Source of the DNA: Streptomyces sp. QL37
GTDB lineage: Bacteria > Actinomycetota > Actinomycetes > Streptomycetales > Streptomycetaceae
Length of the DNA stretch: 64,000 nucleotides
Reading direction: 5' to 3'
Assembly: GCF_002941025.1 (NCBI RefSeq)
Contig: NZ_PTJS01000001.1
Span: forward strand, 6,489,766 to 6,553,765
Shown here: in pieces, positions 16,992 to 25,541 of the stretch
How the letters are laid out: each line of letters begins with the position of its first letter
Position numbering within the stretch: position 1 is the stretch's first letter
Notes under the pieces: generated by a model
The model's database searches: none
What the model was told of the DNA's origin: nothing
The model's input: the letters and a program-made list of their open reading frames with translations, nothing else
Made by a program: the position numbers and the translations under genes

Positions 16992-17763
16992 CGGACGTGC
17001 TCCCCTTCTTGCCAGCGTTGGGTGCGAGGCGGTCGATGAACCGGTAGCTCTCGTCGAAGATCCGCTCCGCATCGTGGTCCAACGTCGCCACGTGGTAGCT
17101 CTGTTCCAGGAGGATCTCCTCGACATCCCTGGACGAGACCCGGCTGAGGATCCGCGCCGAGTCGGCCGGCGGCACGACGTGGTCCTGCGGACTGTGCAGC
17201 AGCACGACGGGCTGGGTGACCTGAGGCAGATCGGCGTCCACCAGCCGGAAGAACGCACGCACGGAGTGCGCCGCGTGCAGCGGCACCCGGTCGTAGCCGA
17301 TCTCCTCGGCACCCTCCAGGGCGATGTCGCTGGTCAGCCCCTTCGTCGTACGCACCACATGGCGGGCCACCGGCAGGGCGTACGCCGAGAGGCCGTGCAC
17401 CTTGTTCGCCGGGTTCACCAGCACCAGGCCCGCGATCTCGTCGCCGTGCTTCGCGGCGAGGCGCAGCGCGAGGGCGCCTCCCATGGAGAGGCCGAAGACG
17501 AAGACCTGCTCGCACCGTGCCCGCAGTGCCCGCAGCTCACGGTCCACCTCGGCGTACCAGTCCTGCCAGCCCGTGACCGCCATGTCCTCCCAGCGGGTGC
17601 CGTGGCCGGGCAGCAGCGGGAGGGACACGGTCAGCCCGCGCTCCGCCAGATAGCCGGCCCAGGGGCGCAGGGACTGCGGCGAACCCGTGAATCCGTGACA
17701 GAGGAGGACGCCGACCTCTCCGCCCTCGTGGCGGAACGGCTCGGCTCCAGGGAGGACCGGCAC
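16984..17763 (-). CDS. Alpha/beta hydrolase, carboxylesterase/monoacylglycerol lipase type
   Basis: 259 residues. The oxyanion region is LLCHGFTGSP, the nucleophile elbow GLSMGG (Ser), the acid lies in LLHSPQDHVVP, and the catalytic His is in QSYHVATLDHD. The short cap LPLLPGHGTRWEDM matches the Est30/carboxylesterase group that acts on short- to medium-chain esters or monoacylglycerols. There is no signal peptide, so it is intracellular. Its 3' end overlaps the following membrane-protein gene by 8 nt. It diverges from the PlsC-like acyltransferase, which fits a lipid-metabolism neighbourhood. Confidence 0.9.
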   Translation of the reverse strand: MPVLPGAEPFRHEGGEVGVLLCHGFTGSPQSLRPWAGYLAERGLTVSLPLLPGHGTRWEDMAVTGWQDWYAEVDRELRALRARCEQVFVFGLSMGGALALRLAAKHGDEIAGLVLVNPANKVHGLSAYALPVARHVVRTTKGLTSDIALEGAEEIGYDRVPLHAAHSVRAFFRLVDADLPQVTQPVVLLHSPQDHVVPPADSARILSRVSSRDVEEILLEQSYHVATLDHDAERIFDESYRFIDRLAPNAGKKGSTSGG

Positions 17764-17978
17764 CGGGGTCTCCTGTTCATGAAGCGGGGCGGGGGTGCGG
17801 GGGTGTGCAAAAGGATTACCTCACCGTACGCGACCGGACCGACACCGACCAGGGCCGTCGCCGCCCGAGCAGCCGTCACCTGCGGGGGCGGCCGGGTGGG
17901 ACACCGCCCCGAGCGGGCGGGGGAGGCCGCGGCGCCACAGGTTAAGGTCTCATCGACGGCACACAGGAGGCACCCGAG

Positions 17979-18701
17979 TTGATCTACGGCGCAATGAAGT
18001 TCTCCATCGGCGGCTCTCTGAAGCTCGCCTTCAGGCCGTGGGTGGAGGGCCTGGAGAACATCCCCGCACACGGGCCGGCGATCCTCGCGAGCAACCATCT
18101 GTCGTTCTCCGACTCCTTCTTCCTGCCGGCGGTCCTCGAACGCAAGGTGACCTTCATCGCCAAGGCGGAGTACTTCACCGCCCCCGGAGTGAAGGGGAAG
18201 CTCACGGCCGCCTTCTTCAAGGGCGTCGGGCAGCTCCCGGTGGACCGCTCCGGTGGCCGCGGCGCGGGCGAGGCGGCCATCAGGGCGGGCATCCAGGTCA
18301 TCGAGAGCGGCGGCCTCTTCGGCATCTACCCGGAGGGCACCCGGTCGCCCGACGGGCGGCTCTACCGGGGCAAGCCCGGAGGCCTCGCCCGGGTGACCCT
18401 CGCCACCGGTGCGCCCGTCATCCCCGTGGCGATGATCGACACGGAGAAGATCCAGCCGCCCGGCCAGGTGATGCCCAAGCTGATGCGGCCCGGGATCAGG
18501 ATCGGCAAGCCGCTGGACTTCAGCCGTTACCAGGGCATGGAGGGTGACCGGTTCATCCTGCGCTCGGTGACCGACGAGGTCATGTACGAGATCATGAAAC
18601 TCTCCGGCCAGGAGTACGTGGACATCTACGCGACCGCGGCCAAACGGCGGATCGCCGAGGAGACGAAGAACAAGGGCCAGCAGAGGCCCGGCGGCGCGTA
18701 G
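17979..18701 (+). CDS. PlsC-like 1-acyl-sn-glycerol-3-phosphate acyltransferase
   Basis: 240 residues from a TTG preceded by ACAGGAGGCACCC; an ATG 15 bp downstream is the alternative. The acyltransferase motifs are visible: NHLSFSD (HX4D), the block around GQLPVDRSGG, FGIYPEGTRSPDG, and VIPVAMI. It would transfer an acyl group to lysophosphatidic acid (or a related lipid acceptor) at the inner membrane face. TAAGGT about 36 nt upstream is a plausible -10. The macS-macR pair follows by 30 bp, so read-through is possible. Streptomyces has several PlsC paralogues and the exact acceptor is uncertain. Confidence 0.88.
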   Translation: MIYGAMKFSIGGSLKLAFRPWVEGLENIPAHGPAILASNHLSFSDSFFLPAVLERKVTFIAKAEYFTAPGVKGKLTAAFFKGVGQLPVDRSGGRGAGEAAIRAGIQVIESGGLFGIYPEGTRSPDGRLYRGKPGGLARVTLATGAPVIPVAMIDTEKIQPPGQVMPKLMRPGIRIGKPLDFSRYQGMEGDRFILRSVTDEVMYEIMKLSGQEYVDIYATAAKRRIAEETKNKGQQRPGGA

Positions 18702-18731
18702 GGGCGCCGTCGGCCGTCCGCGGCGGGCAGC

Positions 18732-19988
18732 ATGGCAGGGGCGGGAACCGGGGGAGGGGACGCGGGGGACATGGCCGGGCGTGAACGAGTCGTACGGATG
18801 TCGGTCGAGCAGCCGCTGTGGCGCGCGCTGACCGCATACCGCGTGCTGACGCTGATCTACGCGGCGCTCCTCGCCGGCTTCGGCCGTGACAAGTGGGAAC
18901 GCCCCTGGGTCGCCGTCGCCTTCCTGGCGTTCCTCGCGCTCTGGACGCTCGTCACCCTCCCCAGGGTGGCCAACGCGGCGAGCTGCACGAAGCGCTTCCT
19001 CGGCCTGGACCTCACGGTCGCCCTCACGGGCATCCTCCTCACCCCGCTGGCCGACTTCGACGCCCAGCACATGGACGGTCCGACGCTCCCGTCGATCTGG
19101 ACCGCGGGCTCCGTCCTCGCCTTCGCGCTCAAGGGCGGCTGGCGCTGGGCGGCCTTCGCCTCCACCCTCGTCGCCGCCGCCAACATCGTCGAGCGCGGCG
19201 AGCCCAGCGAGGACACCTTCCACAACGTGCTGCTGGTGTGGGTCGCCTCCATCGCCATCGGCTACGTCGTCGAGGTGGCCCGGGCCAGTGAGCGCACCCT
19301 GGCCCGGGCCCTGGAGATCGAGGCCGCCACCCGGGAACGGGAGCGGCTCGCCCGCGACATCCACGACAGCGTCCTCCAGGTCCTGGCCATGGTCCAGCGG
19401 CGCGGCACCGCCCTGGGCGGCGAGGCCGCGGAGCTCGGCCGGATGGCGGGGGAGCAGGAGGTCGCCCTGCGGACCCTGGTCTCCAGCGGCCTGGTGCCGA
19501 CGACCCGGGTCTCCGAGGACAGCGCGGAGGGTGCGGTGGTCCGCGCGGTGGAGGTCCACGAGGAGGAGAGCGCCGAGGCCGACCTGCGCGCGCTGCTCGC
19601 CCCGCACGCCGGATCCCGGGTCACCTTCGCGGAGCCCGGCGCCCCGGTGGTGCTGGCGGCCGACGCGGCGCGTGAGCTGGCCGCCGCGGTGAGCGCCGCG
19701 CTGGACAACGTCCGGGTCCACGCGGGGCCGGACGCCCAGGCGTGGATCCTGGTCGAGGACGAACCGGACGAGGTGATCGTCACGGTCCGGGACGACGGCC
19801 CGGGCATCCCGGAGGGCAGACTCGACCAGGCGGAAGGGGAGGGCCGGCTCGGCGTCGCCCTCTCGATCCGCGGGCGGCTGCGCGACCTGGGCGGCACAGC
19901 GGAACTGATCTCGGTCCCGGGCCAGGGCACCGAGGTCGAATTGAAGGTCCCGAAGGTTTCACGGGGGAAGGCAGGAACGGCCCGATGA
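18732..19988 (+). CDS. macS: Sensor histidine kinase MacS
   Basis: 418 residues. The N-terminal 165 residues contain four to five hydrophobic segments with short loops, so signal sensing is probably within the membrane. The kinase core is HisKA_3 type with the phospho-acceptor in ARDIHDSVLQ (His near residue 211) and a HATPase region ending in VRDDGPGIPEG. It belongs to the NarL/LuxR-partner kinases. Position before pfkA, and an ATGA overlap with the regulator, match the MacRS system of S. coelicolor (morphogenesis and actinorhodin control), which I recall as SCO2121/2120. The start may be a later Met (18771 or 18798), since no strong ribosome site marks the first. Confidence 0.85.
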   Translation: MAGAGTGGGDAGDMAGRERVVRMSVEQPLWRALTAYRVLTLIYAALLAGFGRDKWERPWVAVAFLAFLALWTLVTLPRVANAASCTKRFLGLDLTVALTGILLTPLADFDAQHMDGPTLPSIWTAGSVLAFALKGGWRWAAFASTLVAAANIVERGEPSEDTFHNVLLVWVASIAIGYVVEVARASERTLARALEIEAATRERERLARDIHDSVLQVLAMVQRRGTALGGEAAELGRMAGEQEVALRTLVSSGLVPTTRVSEDSAEGAVVRAVEVHEEESAEADLRALLAPHAGSRVTFAEPGAPVVLAADAARELAAAVSAALDNVRVHAGPDAQAWILVEDEPDEVIVTVRDDGPGIPEGRLDQAEGEGRLGVALSIRGRLRDLGGTAELISVPGQGTEVELKVPKVSRGKAGTAR

Positions 19989-20677
19989 GTACACCGCAGA
20001 CACAGGCATCCGAGGAACGGGCCATCAAGGTGATGGTCGTCGACGACCACCCGATGTGGCGCGACGCCGTCGCCCGCGATCTGGCCGAGTCCGGCTTCGA
20101 CGTGGTCGCGACCGCCGGCGACGGCCCGGGCGCCGTGCGCCGGGCCAGGGCCGCAGGGCCCGACGTCCTGGTGCTCGACCTGAACCTGCCGGGGATGCCC
20201 GGCGTCCAGGTCTGCAAGGAGCTGGTCGGATCGCACCCGGGGCTGCGCGTCCTGGTGCTCTCCGCCAGCGGCGAGCACGCCGACGTCCTGGAGGCCGTGA
20301 AGTCGGGAGCCACCGGCTATCTGCTGAAGTCCGCCAGCACCCAGGAGCTGACCGACGCCGTGCGCGCGACCGCGGCCGGCGACCCGGTCTTCACACCGGG
20401 GCTCGCCGGACTGGTCCTCGGCGAATACCGCCGGCTCGCCTCCGACCCCGCCCCCGCGGCCCCCGACCGGCCGAAGGTCCCACAGCTCACCGACCGCGAG
20501 ACGGAGGTCCTGCGGCTGGTCGCCAAGGGGCTCTCGTACAAGCAGATCGCCGAGCGCCTGGTCATCTCCCACCGCACCGTGCAGAACCACGTCCAGAACA
20601 CCCTGGGCAAGCTCCAGCTGCACAACCGCGTGGAGCTCGTCCGCTACGCCATCGAGGCCGGCCTCGACGACGCCTGA
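19985..20677 (+). CDS. macR: LuxR/NarL-family response regulator MacR
   Basis: 230 residues starting inside the last codon of macS (ATGA). The receiver domain has the acidic pocket VVDDHPMWR, the phospho-acceptor Asp in VLVLDLNLPG near residue 63, and Lys in YLLKSAS. The C-terminal LuxR-type helix-turn-helix is LTDRETEVLRLVAKGLSYKQIAERL with HRTVQNHVQNTLGKL. On phosphorylation by MacS it should bind DNA as a dimer. I recall a palindromic target of the TGAGTAC-N2-GTACTCA type for MacR, and I see no clear copy upstream of macS here. The pair sits between plsC-like and pfkA genes. Confidence 0.87.
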   Translation: MSTPQTQASEERAIKVMVVDDHPMWRDAVARDLAESGFDVVATAGDGPGAVRRARAAGPDVLVLDLNLPGMPGVQVCKELVGSHPGLRVLVLSASGEHADVLEAVKSGATGYLLKSASTQELTDAVRATAAGDPVFTPGLAGLVLGEYRRLASDPAPAAPDRPKVPQLTDRETEVLRLVAKGLSYKQIAERLVISHRTVQNHVQNTLGKLQLHNRVELVRYAIEAGLDDA

Positions 20678-20728
20678 CGGACAACCGGCGCGTATCGCCA
20701 CGGAATTGACCGTCCGACCCATCCCGGA

Positions 20729-20742
20729 GTGACCTGGGTCAC
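20729..20742. promoter_or_regulatory. Crp-like palindrome upstream of pfkA
   Basis: GTGACCTGGGTCAC is a perfect 6-bp inverted repeat with a 2-bp centre. It also fits the GTG-N6-GNCAC pattern I remember for the Streptomyces cAMP receptor protein Crp. It sits just upstream of TAGCGT (20746-20751), a possible -10 of pfkA, placing it over the -35 region. Confidence 0.5.
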
Positions 20743-20789
20743 CATTAGCGTGGCCCGTAGCGAGCTCACTTCGGCGAAGGGATGCTTCC

Positions 20790-21827
20790 ATGCGGGTCGG
20801 AGTACTGACCGGGGGCGGCGACTGCCCCGGGCTCAACGCGGTCATCCGCGCGATCGTCCGCAAGGGCGTGCAGGAGTACGGCTACGACTTCACCGGGTTC
20901 CGCGACGGCTGGCGCGGCCCCCTGGAGGGTGTGACCGTGCCGCTCTCCATACCGGTGGTGCGGGGCATCCTGCCGCGCGGAGGCACCATCCTCGGCTCCT
21001 CCCGGACCAATCCGTTCGACGCCGAGTACGCCGGCCAGGGGGTCCGCCGCATCAAGGCCAGCCTCGCCGAGTACGAGATCGACTCCCTGATCACGATCGG
21101 CGGGGAGGACACCCTGGGCGTCGCGGCGAAGCTGTCCGACGAACACGGCGTCCCGTGCGTGGGCGTTCCCAAGACCATCGACAACGATCTCTCCGGCACC
21201 GACTACACCTTCGGTTTCGACACCGCCGTCTCCATCGCGACCGAGGCCATCGACCGGCTCCACACCACGGCCGAATCCCATATGCGGGTACTCGTCGTCG
21301 AGGTGATGGGGCGCCACGCGGGCTGGATCGCGCTCCACTCCGGCCTGGCAGGCGGGGCCAACGTCATCCTCATACCGGAGCAGCGCTTCGACACCGACCA
21401 GGTCTGCGAGTGGGTCACCTCCCGTTTCCGGGCGAGCTACGCGCCGATCGTGGTGGTGGCCGAGGGCGCGGCACCCGTCCGGGGCGAGATGATCCTCAAG
21501 GACGATTCCCACGACTCCTTCGGTCATGTCCGGCTCTCGGGCGTGGGCGAGTGGCTGGCCAAGGAGATCGAGCGGCGCACCGGCAAGGAGGCCAGGACCA
21601 CGGTCCTCGGGCATGTCCAGCGCGGCGGCACGCCGAGTGCCTTCGACCGCTGGCTCGCGACCCGCTTCGGGCTGCACGCCATCGACGCGGTCCACGAGGG
21701 TGCCACCGGGGTGATGGTCGCCCTCCGGGGGACGGACATCGTGCGGGTGCCGATCGCGGAGGCGACGGCCCGCCTGAAGACGGTCGACCCCGCCCTGTAC
21801 GCGGAGGCCGGGGTCTTCTTCGGCTGA
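20790..21827 (+). CDS. pfkA: 6-phosphofructokinase
   Basis: 345 residues. It opens with the ATP-site motif TGGGDCPGLN, then GGEDTLGVA, the substrate block PKTIDNDLSGTDYTFGFDTA, EVMGRHAGWIA and the effector-side LGHVQRGGTPSAFDR. It phosphorylates fructose 6-phosphate to the 1,6-bisphosphate, the committed glycolytic step. The sequence is of the actinomycete ATP-dependent type with Streptomyces length. An AAGGGA ribosome site precedes the ATG. The Crp-like palindrome 48 bp upstream suggests control by cAMP. The paralogue context (macRS before, a D-lactate dehydrogenase-like gene after) matches the S. coelicolor pfkA1 locus from memory. Confidence 0.95.
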   Translation: MRVGVLTGGGDCPGLNAVIRAIVRKGVQEYGYDFTGFRDGWRGPLEGVTVPLSIPVVRGILPRGGTILGSSRTNPFDAEYAGQGVRRIKASLAEYEIDSLITIGGEDTLGVAAKLSDEHGVPCVGVPKTIDNDLSGTDYTFGFDTAVSIATEAIDRLHTTAESHMRVLVVEVMGRHAGWIALHSGLAGGANVILIPEQRFDTDQVCEWVTSRFRASYAPIVVVAEGAAPVRGEMILKDDSHDSFGHVRLSGVGEWLAKEIERRTGKEARTTVLGHVQRGGTPSAFDRWLATRFGLHAIDAVHEGATGVMVALRGTDIVRVPIAEATARLKTVDPALYAEAGVFFG

Positions 21828-21925
21828 CCCCTCCCCGGCCGGCCTCGCCCCGACCGAGCGGCGCCCGGGGGGCGCGGGTCGTATATTCGCGAGGACCGCC
21901 CCCGCCCCCTCTCCCGGGAGACGTC

Positions 21926-22930
21926 GTGGAAATCCTGGCATTCGGCGTGCAGTCCGACGAGAAGCCACTGATCGAGAAGGCCTTCGCCGGCCTGCACGAC
22001 GTCCGCTGCCTGGACGTCTTCCTCACCGAGGACACCGCCCCGATCGCCGCGGGTTACGAGATCATCTCCACCAGCGTCAACGCCGACCTCGGCAGCCGCG
22101 TCCTGCAGGCGCTCGCGGCGGGCGGCACGCAGATGATCGCCCAGCGTTCCACCGGCTTCAACAACATCGACCTCGACGTCGCCGAACGGCTCGCCCTGCG
22201 CGTCGCCCGCGTCTCGTACTACTCGCCCCACTCGGTCGCCGAATTCGCCTGGACCCTGGCCATGGCCGTCAACCGCCGCGTCGTCCGCGCGGTGAGCCGC
22301 ACCCGGGACTTCGACTTCCGGCTCGACGGGCTCCTCGGCCGGGACATGCACGGCCGCACGGCAGGTGTGCTCGGCACGGGGAAGATCGGTGAGGCCTTCA
22401 CCCGGATCGCCCACGGCTTCGGCATGGAACTGCTCGGCTGGGACGTCGCCGAGAACCCCGCCTGCACCGCCCTCGGCATGACGTACGTGGACAAGGAGCG
22501 CCTCTTCGCCGAGGCCGACCTGATCAGCCTCCATGTGCCCCTGATGCCGGCCACCCAGCACATCATCGGCGAGGAAGCCCTGTCCGTGATGAAGGACGAC
22601 GCGATCCTGGTCAACTCCAGCCGGGGCGGTCTCATCGACACCCGCGCTCTCGTCACCGAGCTGCGGGCCGGCCGTTTCACCGGTGTGGGGCTCGATGTCT
22701 ACGAGGCGGAGGCAGGGCTCTTCTACGTCGACAAATCCATGGAGGGCATCGACGACGACACCCTCGCCAGGCTCGTCACCTTCCCGAACGTCATCGTGAC
22801 CTCCCACCAGGCGTACTACACGCGGGACGCGGTGGGGCAGATCGTCGACGCCACGGTGCAGAACGTCACGGACTACCTGGCGGGCCGCCGCAGCGACAAC
22901 ATCCTGGTCCCGGCGCTCCCCGCGCGTTAG
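21926..22930 (+). CDS. D-lactate dehydrogenase-like 2-hydroxyacid dehydrogenase
   Basis: 334 residues from a GTG preceded by CGGGAG. The NAD-binding loop is GVLGTGKIGEAF near residue 150. The catalytic set of the D-2-hydroxyacid dehydrogenases is present: Arg in NSSRGGLIDT, Glu in DVYEAEAGLF, and His in SHQAYYT. The last two contexts (YEAE-GLFY and SHQA-YT) are typical of fermentative D-lactate dehydrogenases (LdhA group) and not of phosphoglycerate dehydrogenase. It interconverts pyruvate and D-lactate with NADH in the cytoplasm. It lies 98 bp after pfkA. Its stop codon overlaps the stop of the convergent HTH gene by 4 nt. Confidence 0.92.
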   Translation: MEILAFGVQSDEKPLIEKAFAGLHDVRCLDVFLTEDTAPIAAGYEIISTSVNADLGSRVLQALAAGGTQMIAQRSTGFNNIDLDVAERLALRVARVSYYSPHSVAEFAWTLAMAVNRRVVRAVSRTRDFDFRLDGLLGRDMHGRTAGVLGTGKIGEAFTRIAHGFGMELLGWDVAENPACTALGMTYVDKERLFAEADLISLHVPLMPATQHIIGEEALSVMKDDAILVNSSRGGLIDTRALVTELRAGRFTGVGLDVYEAEAGLFYVDKSMEGIDDDTLARLVTFPNVIVTSHQAYYTRDAVGQIVDATVQNVTDYLAGRRSDNILVPALPAR

Positions 22931-23460
22931 CCCGCGTGCCCCTTCGCGTGCTCCTTCAGGAACGCGCCCGCGTACGCCGCGGCCTCCTCCTTCGAGCCGC
23001 AGGGTGGGCTCCCGTCGGCCGCGCCGTGCGTGCCGTCCGCGCCCAGCCCCGTCCACCGCCAGCTGCCCGACGAGGACTCCAGGAAGAGCTCGGCCTTGCC
23101 CCCGAACAGCTCGACGGTGCCCTGCTCCGCCGTTGCCGCCGGCCGGTTGACCGCGTCGGGCCACTTCTTGCGGGCGCCCTGCCGCGTTATGCCCCAGGCC
23201 GCGCCCAGCTGCTCGTAACTCGCGCCGTAGGAGCCGGCGGTCCGTGCGGCGCGGGCCGTCAGCCGCGAGACCGCCGAGTCCACCACCTTCCAGCTGGAGA
23301 GGACCGACAGTGACACCTCGACGGGGTCCGCCGCCCACATGCGGTCCTCGGGGAGCCCCGTGGTGCGGGCCCGCAAGGCCGATGCGAGGGGAGCCAGGGC
23401 GTCGCAGAGGGATTGCTCGAGTGCGGTCAGTTCCGTGTGAGTGACCTCGTTCGCTGCCAT
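22927..23460 (-). CDS. Small helix-turn-helix protein, unknown family
   Basis: 177 residues. The first 65 residues are helical with WAADPVEVSLSVLSSWK. Residues about 80-103 read YEQLGAAWGITRQGARKKWP, a helix-turn-helix in which ITRQGARKKW would be the recognition helix. The C-terminal 60 residues include VELFGGKAELFLES and SWRWTGLGADG, which look like a small beta domain that may sense a ligand. The ATG start abuts a 50-bp nested palindrome that contains its own promoter, strongly suggesting autorepression. The gene ends on overlapping stop codons with the convergent dehydrogenase. I do not recognise the family beyond the HTH. Confidence 0.75.
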   Translation of the reverse strand: MAANEVTHTELTALEQSLCDALAPLASALRARTTGLPEDRMWAADPVEVSLSVLSSWKVVDSAVSRLTARAARTAGSYGASYEQLGAAWGITRQGARKKWPDAVNRPAATAEQGTVELFGGKAELFLESSSGSWRWTGLGADGTHGAADGSPPCGSKEEAAAYAGAFLKEHAKGHAG

Positions 23461-23510
23461 GCCGACAACTATAGTTACCGAAATCCGTTTCGGCAACCAA
23501 AGTTGTCGGC
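23461..23510 (-). promoter_or_regulatory. Nested 50-bp palindrome carrying a leaderless promoter
   Basis: The outer arms GCCGACAACT/AGTTGTCGGC are perfect. The inner arms GTTACCGAAA/TTTCGGCAAC differ at one position. On the minus strand the element contains TTGCCG (23491-23496), a 17-bp spacer and TATAGT (23468-23473), then 7 nt to the ATG. An HTH protein bound here would block its own promoter. Confidence 0.75.
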
Positions 23511-23535
23511 CGGTGCGCGTCGGTGTCAGGACACT

Positions 23536-25446
23536 TCAGCTGGGCACGGGCAGCGCCGCCAGCAGTCCGGTCACGATCGCGGCGCCGCGCAGCGTCAGCA
23601 CGGACTCGGGGTGGAACTGCACCGAGGCGAAGCCCCGTCCTCGCAGCGCGTGCAGCTCACCGGAGGCGGTGTCCCGGCTCGCCTCGATGCCGTGGGCGCT
23701 CAGTTCCGTGGCCGCAGCGTCGTCGCAGAGCGCGGTGAAGCTGTTGTAGAAGCCGACCGTCTCTGGCCTGCCGAACAGATCGATCCGGGTCTGCGCCCCC
23801 TGGTACGGCACGGCCTTCCGCGCGATCTCCAGGCCCAGCTCCGCCGCGATCAGCTCATGGCCGAGGCAGACGCCGAGCAGCCCGTGGCGGTGCTCCCGCA
23901 CCAGCTCGGCGGCCAGCCCCCGCAGCAGCCGCATCTTCGGGTCGGCCGCGTCCCCCGGATCGCCCGGCCCGGGACCCAGTACCACCGGCCCCTCGTGCGC
24001 CCGTACGGCCTCGCGGAGCCCGGGCTCGTCGTACCGGCGTACCGAGACCGTGAGGCCCGAGGAGCGCAGCAGATGGGCGAGCATCGCGGTGAAGGTGTCC
24101 TCGCCGTCCACCACCAGCGCATGGCCGGACAGGTCCTGTGTGCGCTCCTGCATCCGCAGCCAGAAGGGGGCCAGCCCGCCGCGCCGGTCGTCCAGGGCCG
24201 ACTGGACCCGCGGATCGGACGCCAGCCTCGGCCGGCCCGCCTCCGCCTCGGGCCGTCCGGGCCGGACGCCCAGCGCCGCGAGCACGCCGGCCGCCTTCGC
24301 GTGGGTCTCGGCGACCTCTCCCGCAGGGTCGGAGTGGCGTACGAGCGTCGCTCCGACCGGCACCCGCAGCCGGCCCGCCGCCGAGATGTCGGCGGTGCGG
24401 ATCAGGATCGGCGAGTCCAGCGTCTGCGCCCCGCCGGGCTCCCGGCTCACCAGCGCGAGGGCGCCCGCGTAGTAGCCGCGGCCTCCCGGCTCGTACCGCT
24501 CGATCACCCGGCAGGCGTTCTGCACGGGGGAGCCGGTGACCGTGGCCGCGAACATGGTCTCCTTCAGGACCTCGCGCACATCCAGTGAGGAACGCCCGCG
24601 CAGCTCGTACTCCGTGTGCGCGAGATGGGCCATCTCCTTGAGCCGCGGCCCGACCACCACACCGCCCATGTCGCCGACGGTGCACATCATCTTGAGCTCC
24701 TCGTCGACCACCATGGAGAGCTCCTCGGTCTCCTTCCGGTCGCCGAGAAAGGCCAGCAGGCTCTCCGCGGTCGGCCCCTCGGCCGGGTAGCGGTAGGTCC
24801 CGCTGATGGGGTTCATCACAACGGTCCCGCCGGACATCCGCACATGGACCTCCGGGCTGGCGCCGACCAGCGTCCGGTCCTCCGTGTGGACGACGAACGT
24901 CCAGTACGCCCCGCGCTCGCCCGACAACAGTCGCCGGAACAGCGCCAGTGCGTCGGCCCGGTTGAAACCGGGGATCTCGCCGCCGAAGGTCCGCCGGATC
25001 ACGAAGTTCGCGCCCTCGCCCTGCCCGATCTCGTCCTCGATGACCCGCCGGACGGTCTCGGCGTACTCCTCGTCGGGGACGTCGAAGGCGCCGTCCTCGA
25101 CCCGGACGTCATGACCGGGCAGCCGGGCGAGCACCTCGGCCAGCGGCAGTTCGTACGCCTCCTCGGCGACCAGCACGGAGAGCGGGGTGCCGTCGTCGCG
25201 CACGTCGAAACCGCGCTCGGCGATCTGCCGGAAGGGCACCAGGGCCAGTGAGGGCAGATCGCCCACCGGGATGTCGGCGAGCAGGTCCACCTCCCGCACC
25301 TCCCCGGTCAGGACCTCGACGACGTCGTGGTCCCTGCCGGGCGTGCGCCTGCGCAGCAGGGCGAAGGGCGGGGAATCGTCACGGAGCAGCATGGACAGCA
25401 GGTCGTCGGCACAACCGGGTGTGGGCCGGGACATGGGCTCGGGCAT
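23536..25446 (-). CDS. Fused anthranilate synthase TrpE-TrpG
   Basis: 636 residues from an ATG preceded by AGGAAGGA. About residues 1-430 are the chorismate-binding synthase, with IRRTFGGEIPGF, MNPISGTYRYP, EELSMVVDEELKMMCTVGDMG and FAATVTGSPVQNACRVIE. About residues 440-636 are a class I glutamine amidotransferase with the nucleophile in GVCLGHE and the His-Glu pair in VQFHPESVL. The reaction is chorismate plus glutamine to anthranilate, the first tryptophan step. The single-chain E-G fusion behind a WWW leader peptide is the Streptomyces arrangement I remember from S. venezuelae and S. coelicolor. It diverges from aroH, which supplies the pathway. A role limited to a secondary-metabolite supply is possible but the attenuator favours primary metabolism. 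Confidence 0.93.
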   Translation of the reverse strand: MPEPMSRPTPGCADDLLSMLLRDDSPPFALLRRRTPGRDHDVVEVLTGEVREVDLLADIPVGDLPSLALVPFRQIAERGFDVRDDGTPLSVLVAEEAYELPLAEVLARLPGHDVRVEDGAFDVPDEEYAETVRRVIEDEIGQGEGANFVIRRTFGGEIPGFNRADALALFRRLLSGERGAYWTFVVHTEDRTLVGASPEVHVRMSGGTVVMNPISGTYRYPAEGPTAESLLAFLGDRKETEELSMVVDEELKMMCTVGDMGGVVVGPRLKEMAHLAHTEYELRGRSSLDVREVLKETMFAATVTGSPVQNACRVIERYEPGGRGYYAGALALVSREPGGAQTLDSPILIRTADISAAGRLRVPVGATLVRHSDPAGEVAETHAKAAGVLAALGVRPGRPEAEAGRPRLASDPRVQSALDDRRGGLAPFWLRMQERTQDLSGHALVVDGEDTFTAMLAHLLRSSGLTVSVRRYDEPGLREAVRAHEGPVVLGPGPGDPGDAADPKMRLLRGLAAELVREHRHGLLGVCLGHELIAAELGLEIARKAVPYQGAQTRIDLFGRPETVGFYNSFTALCDDAAATELSAHGIEASRDTASGELHALRGRGFASVQFHPESVLTLRGAAIVTGLLAALPVPS

Positions 25447-25493
25447 GGGCGTTCCTTCCTGGTGAGGAACGGCTCCCGGCTCCGAAACGCAGA

Positions 25494-25518
25494 GAAGGCC
25501 GCCCCTCGGGCGGCCTTC
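25494..25518 (-). terminator. trp attenuator hairpin
   Basis: GAAGGCCGCCC and its perfect complement are separated by 3 nt. The hairpin lies between the leader peptide stop and the trpEG ribosome site and is followed on the minus strand by TCTGCGTTT. It is the expected terminator arm of a tryptophan attenuator. Confidence 0.8.
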
Positions 25519-25541
25519 GCGAAGTCTGTACGCGCGATGAA

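Noticed and set aside
17631..19721. 696-codon minus-strand frame
   Set aside because: It covers plsC-like and macS genes on the opposite strand, both with clear motifs. It is a GC-rich shadow.
21524..23500. 658-codon minus-strand frame
   Set aside because: It runs antisense through pfkA and the dehydrogenase, both of which have conserved catalytic motifs. Its 3' part also overlaps the HTH gene in another frame.
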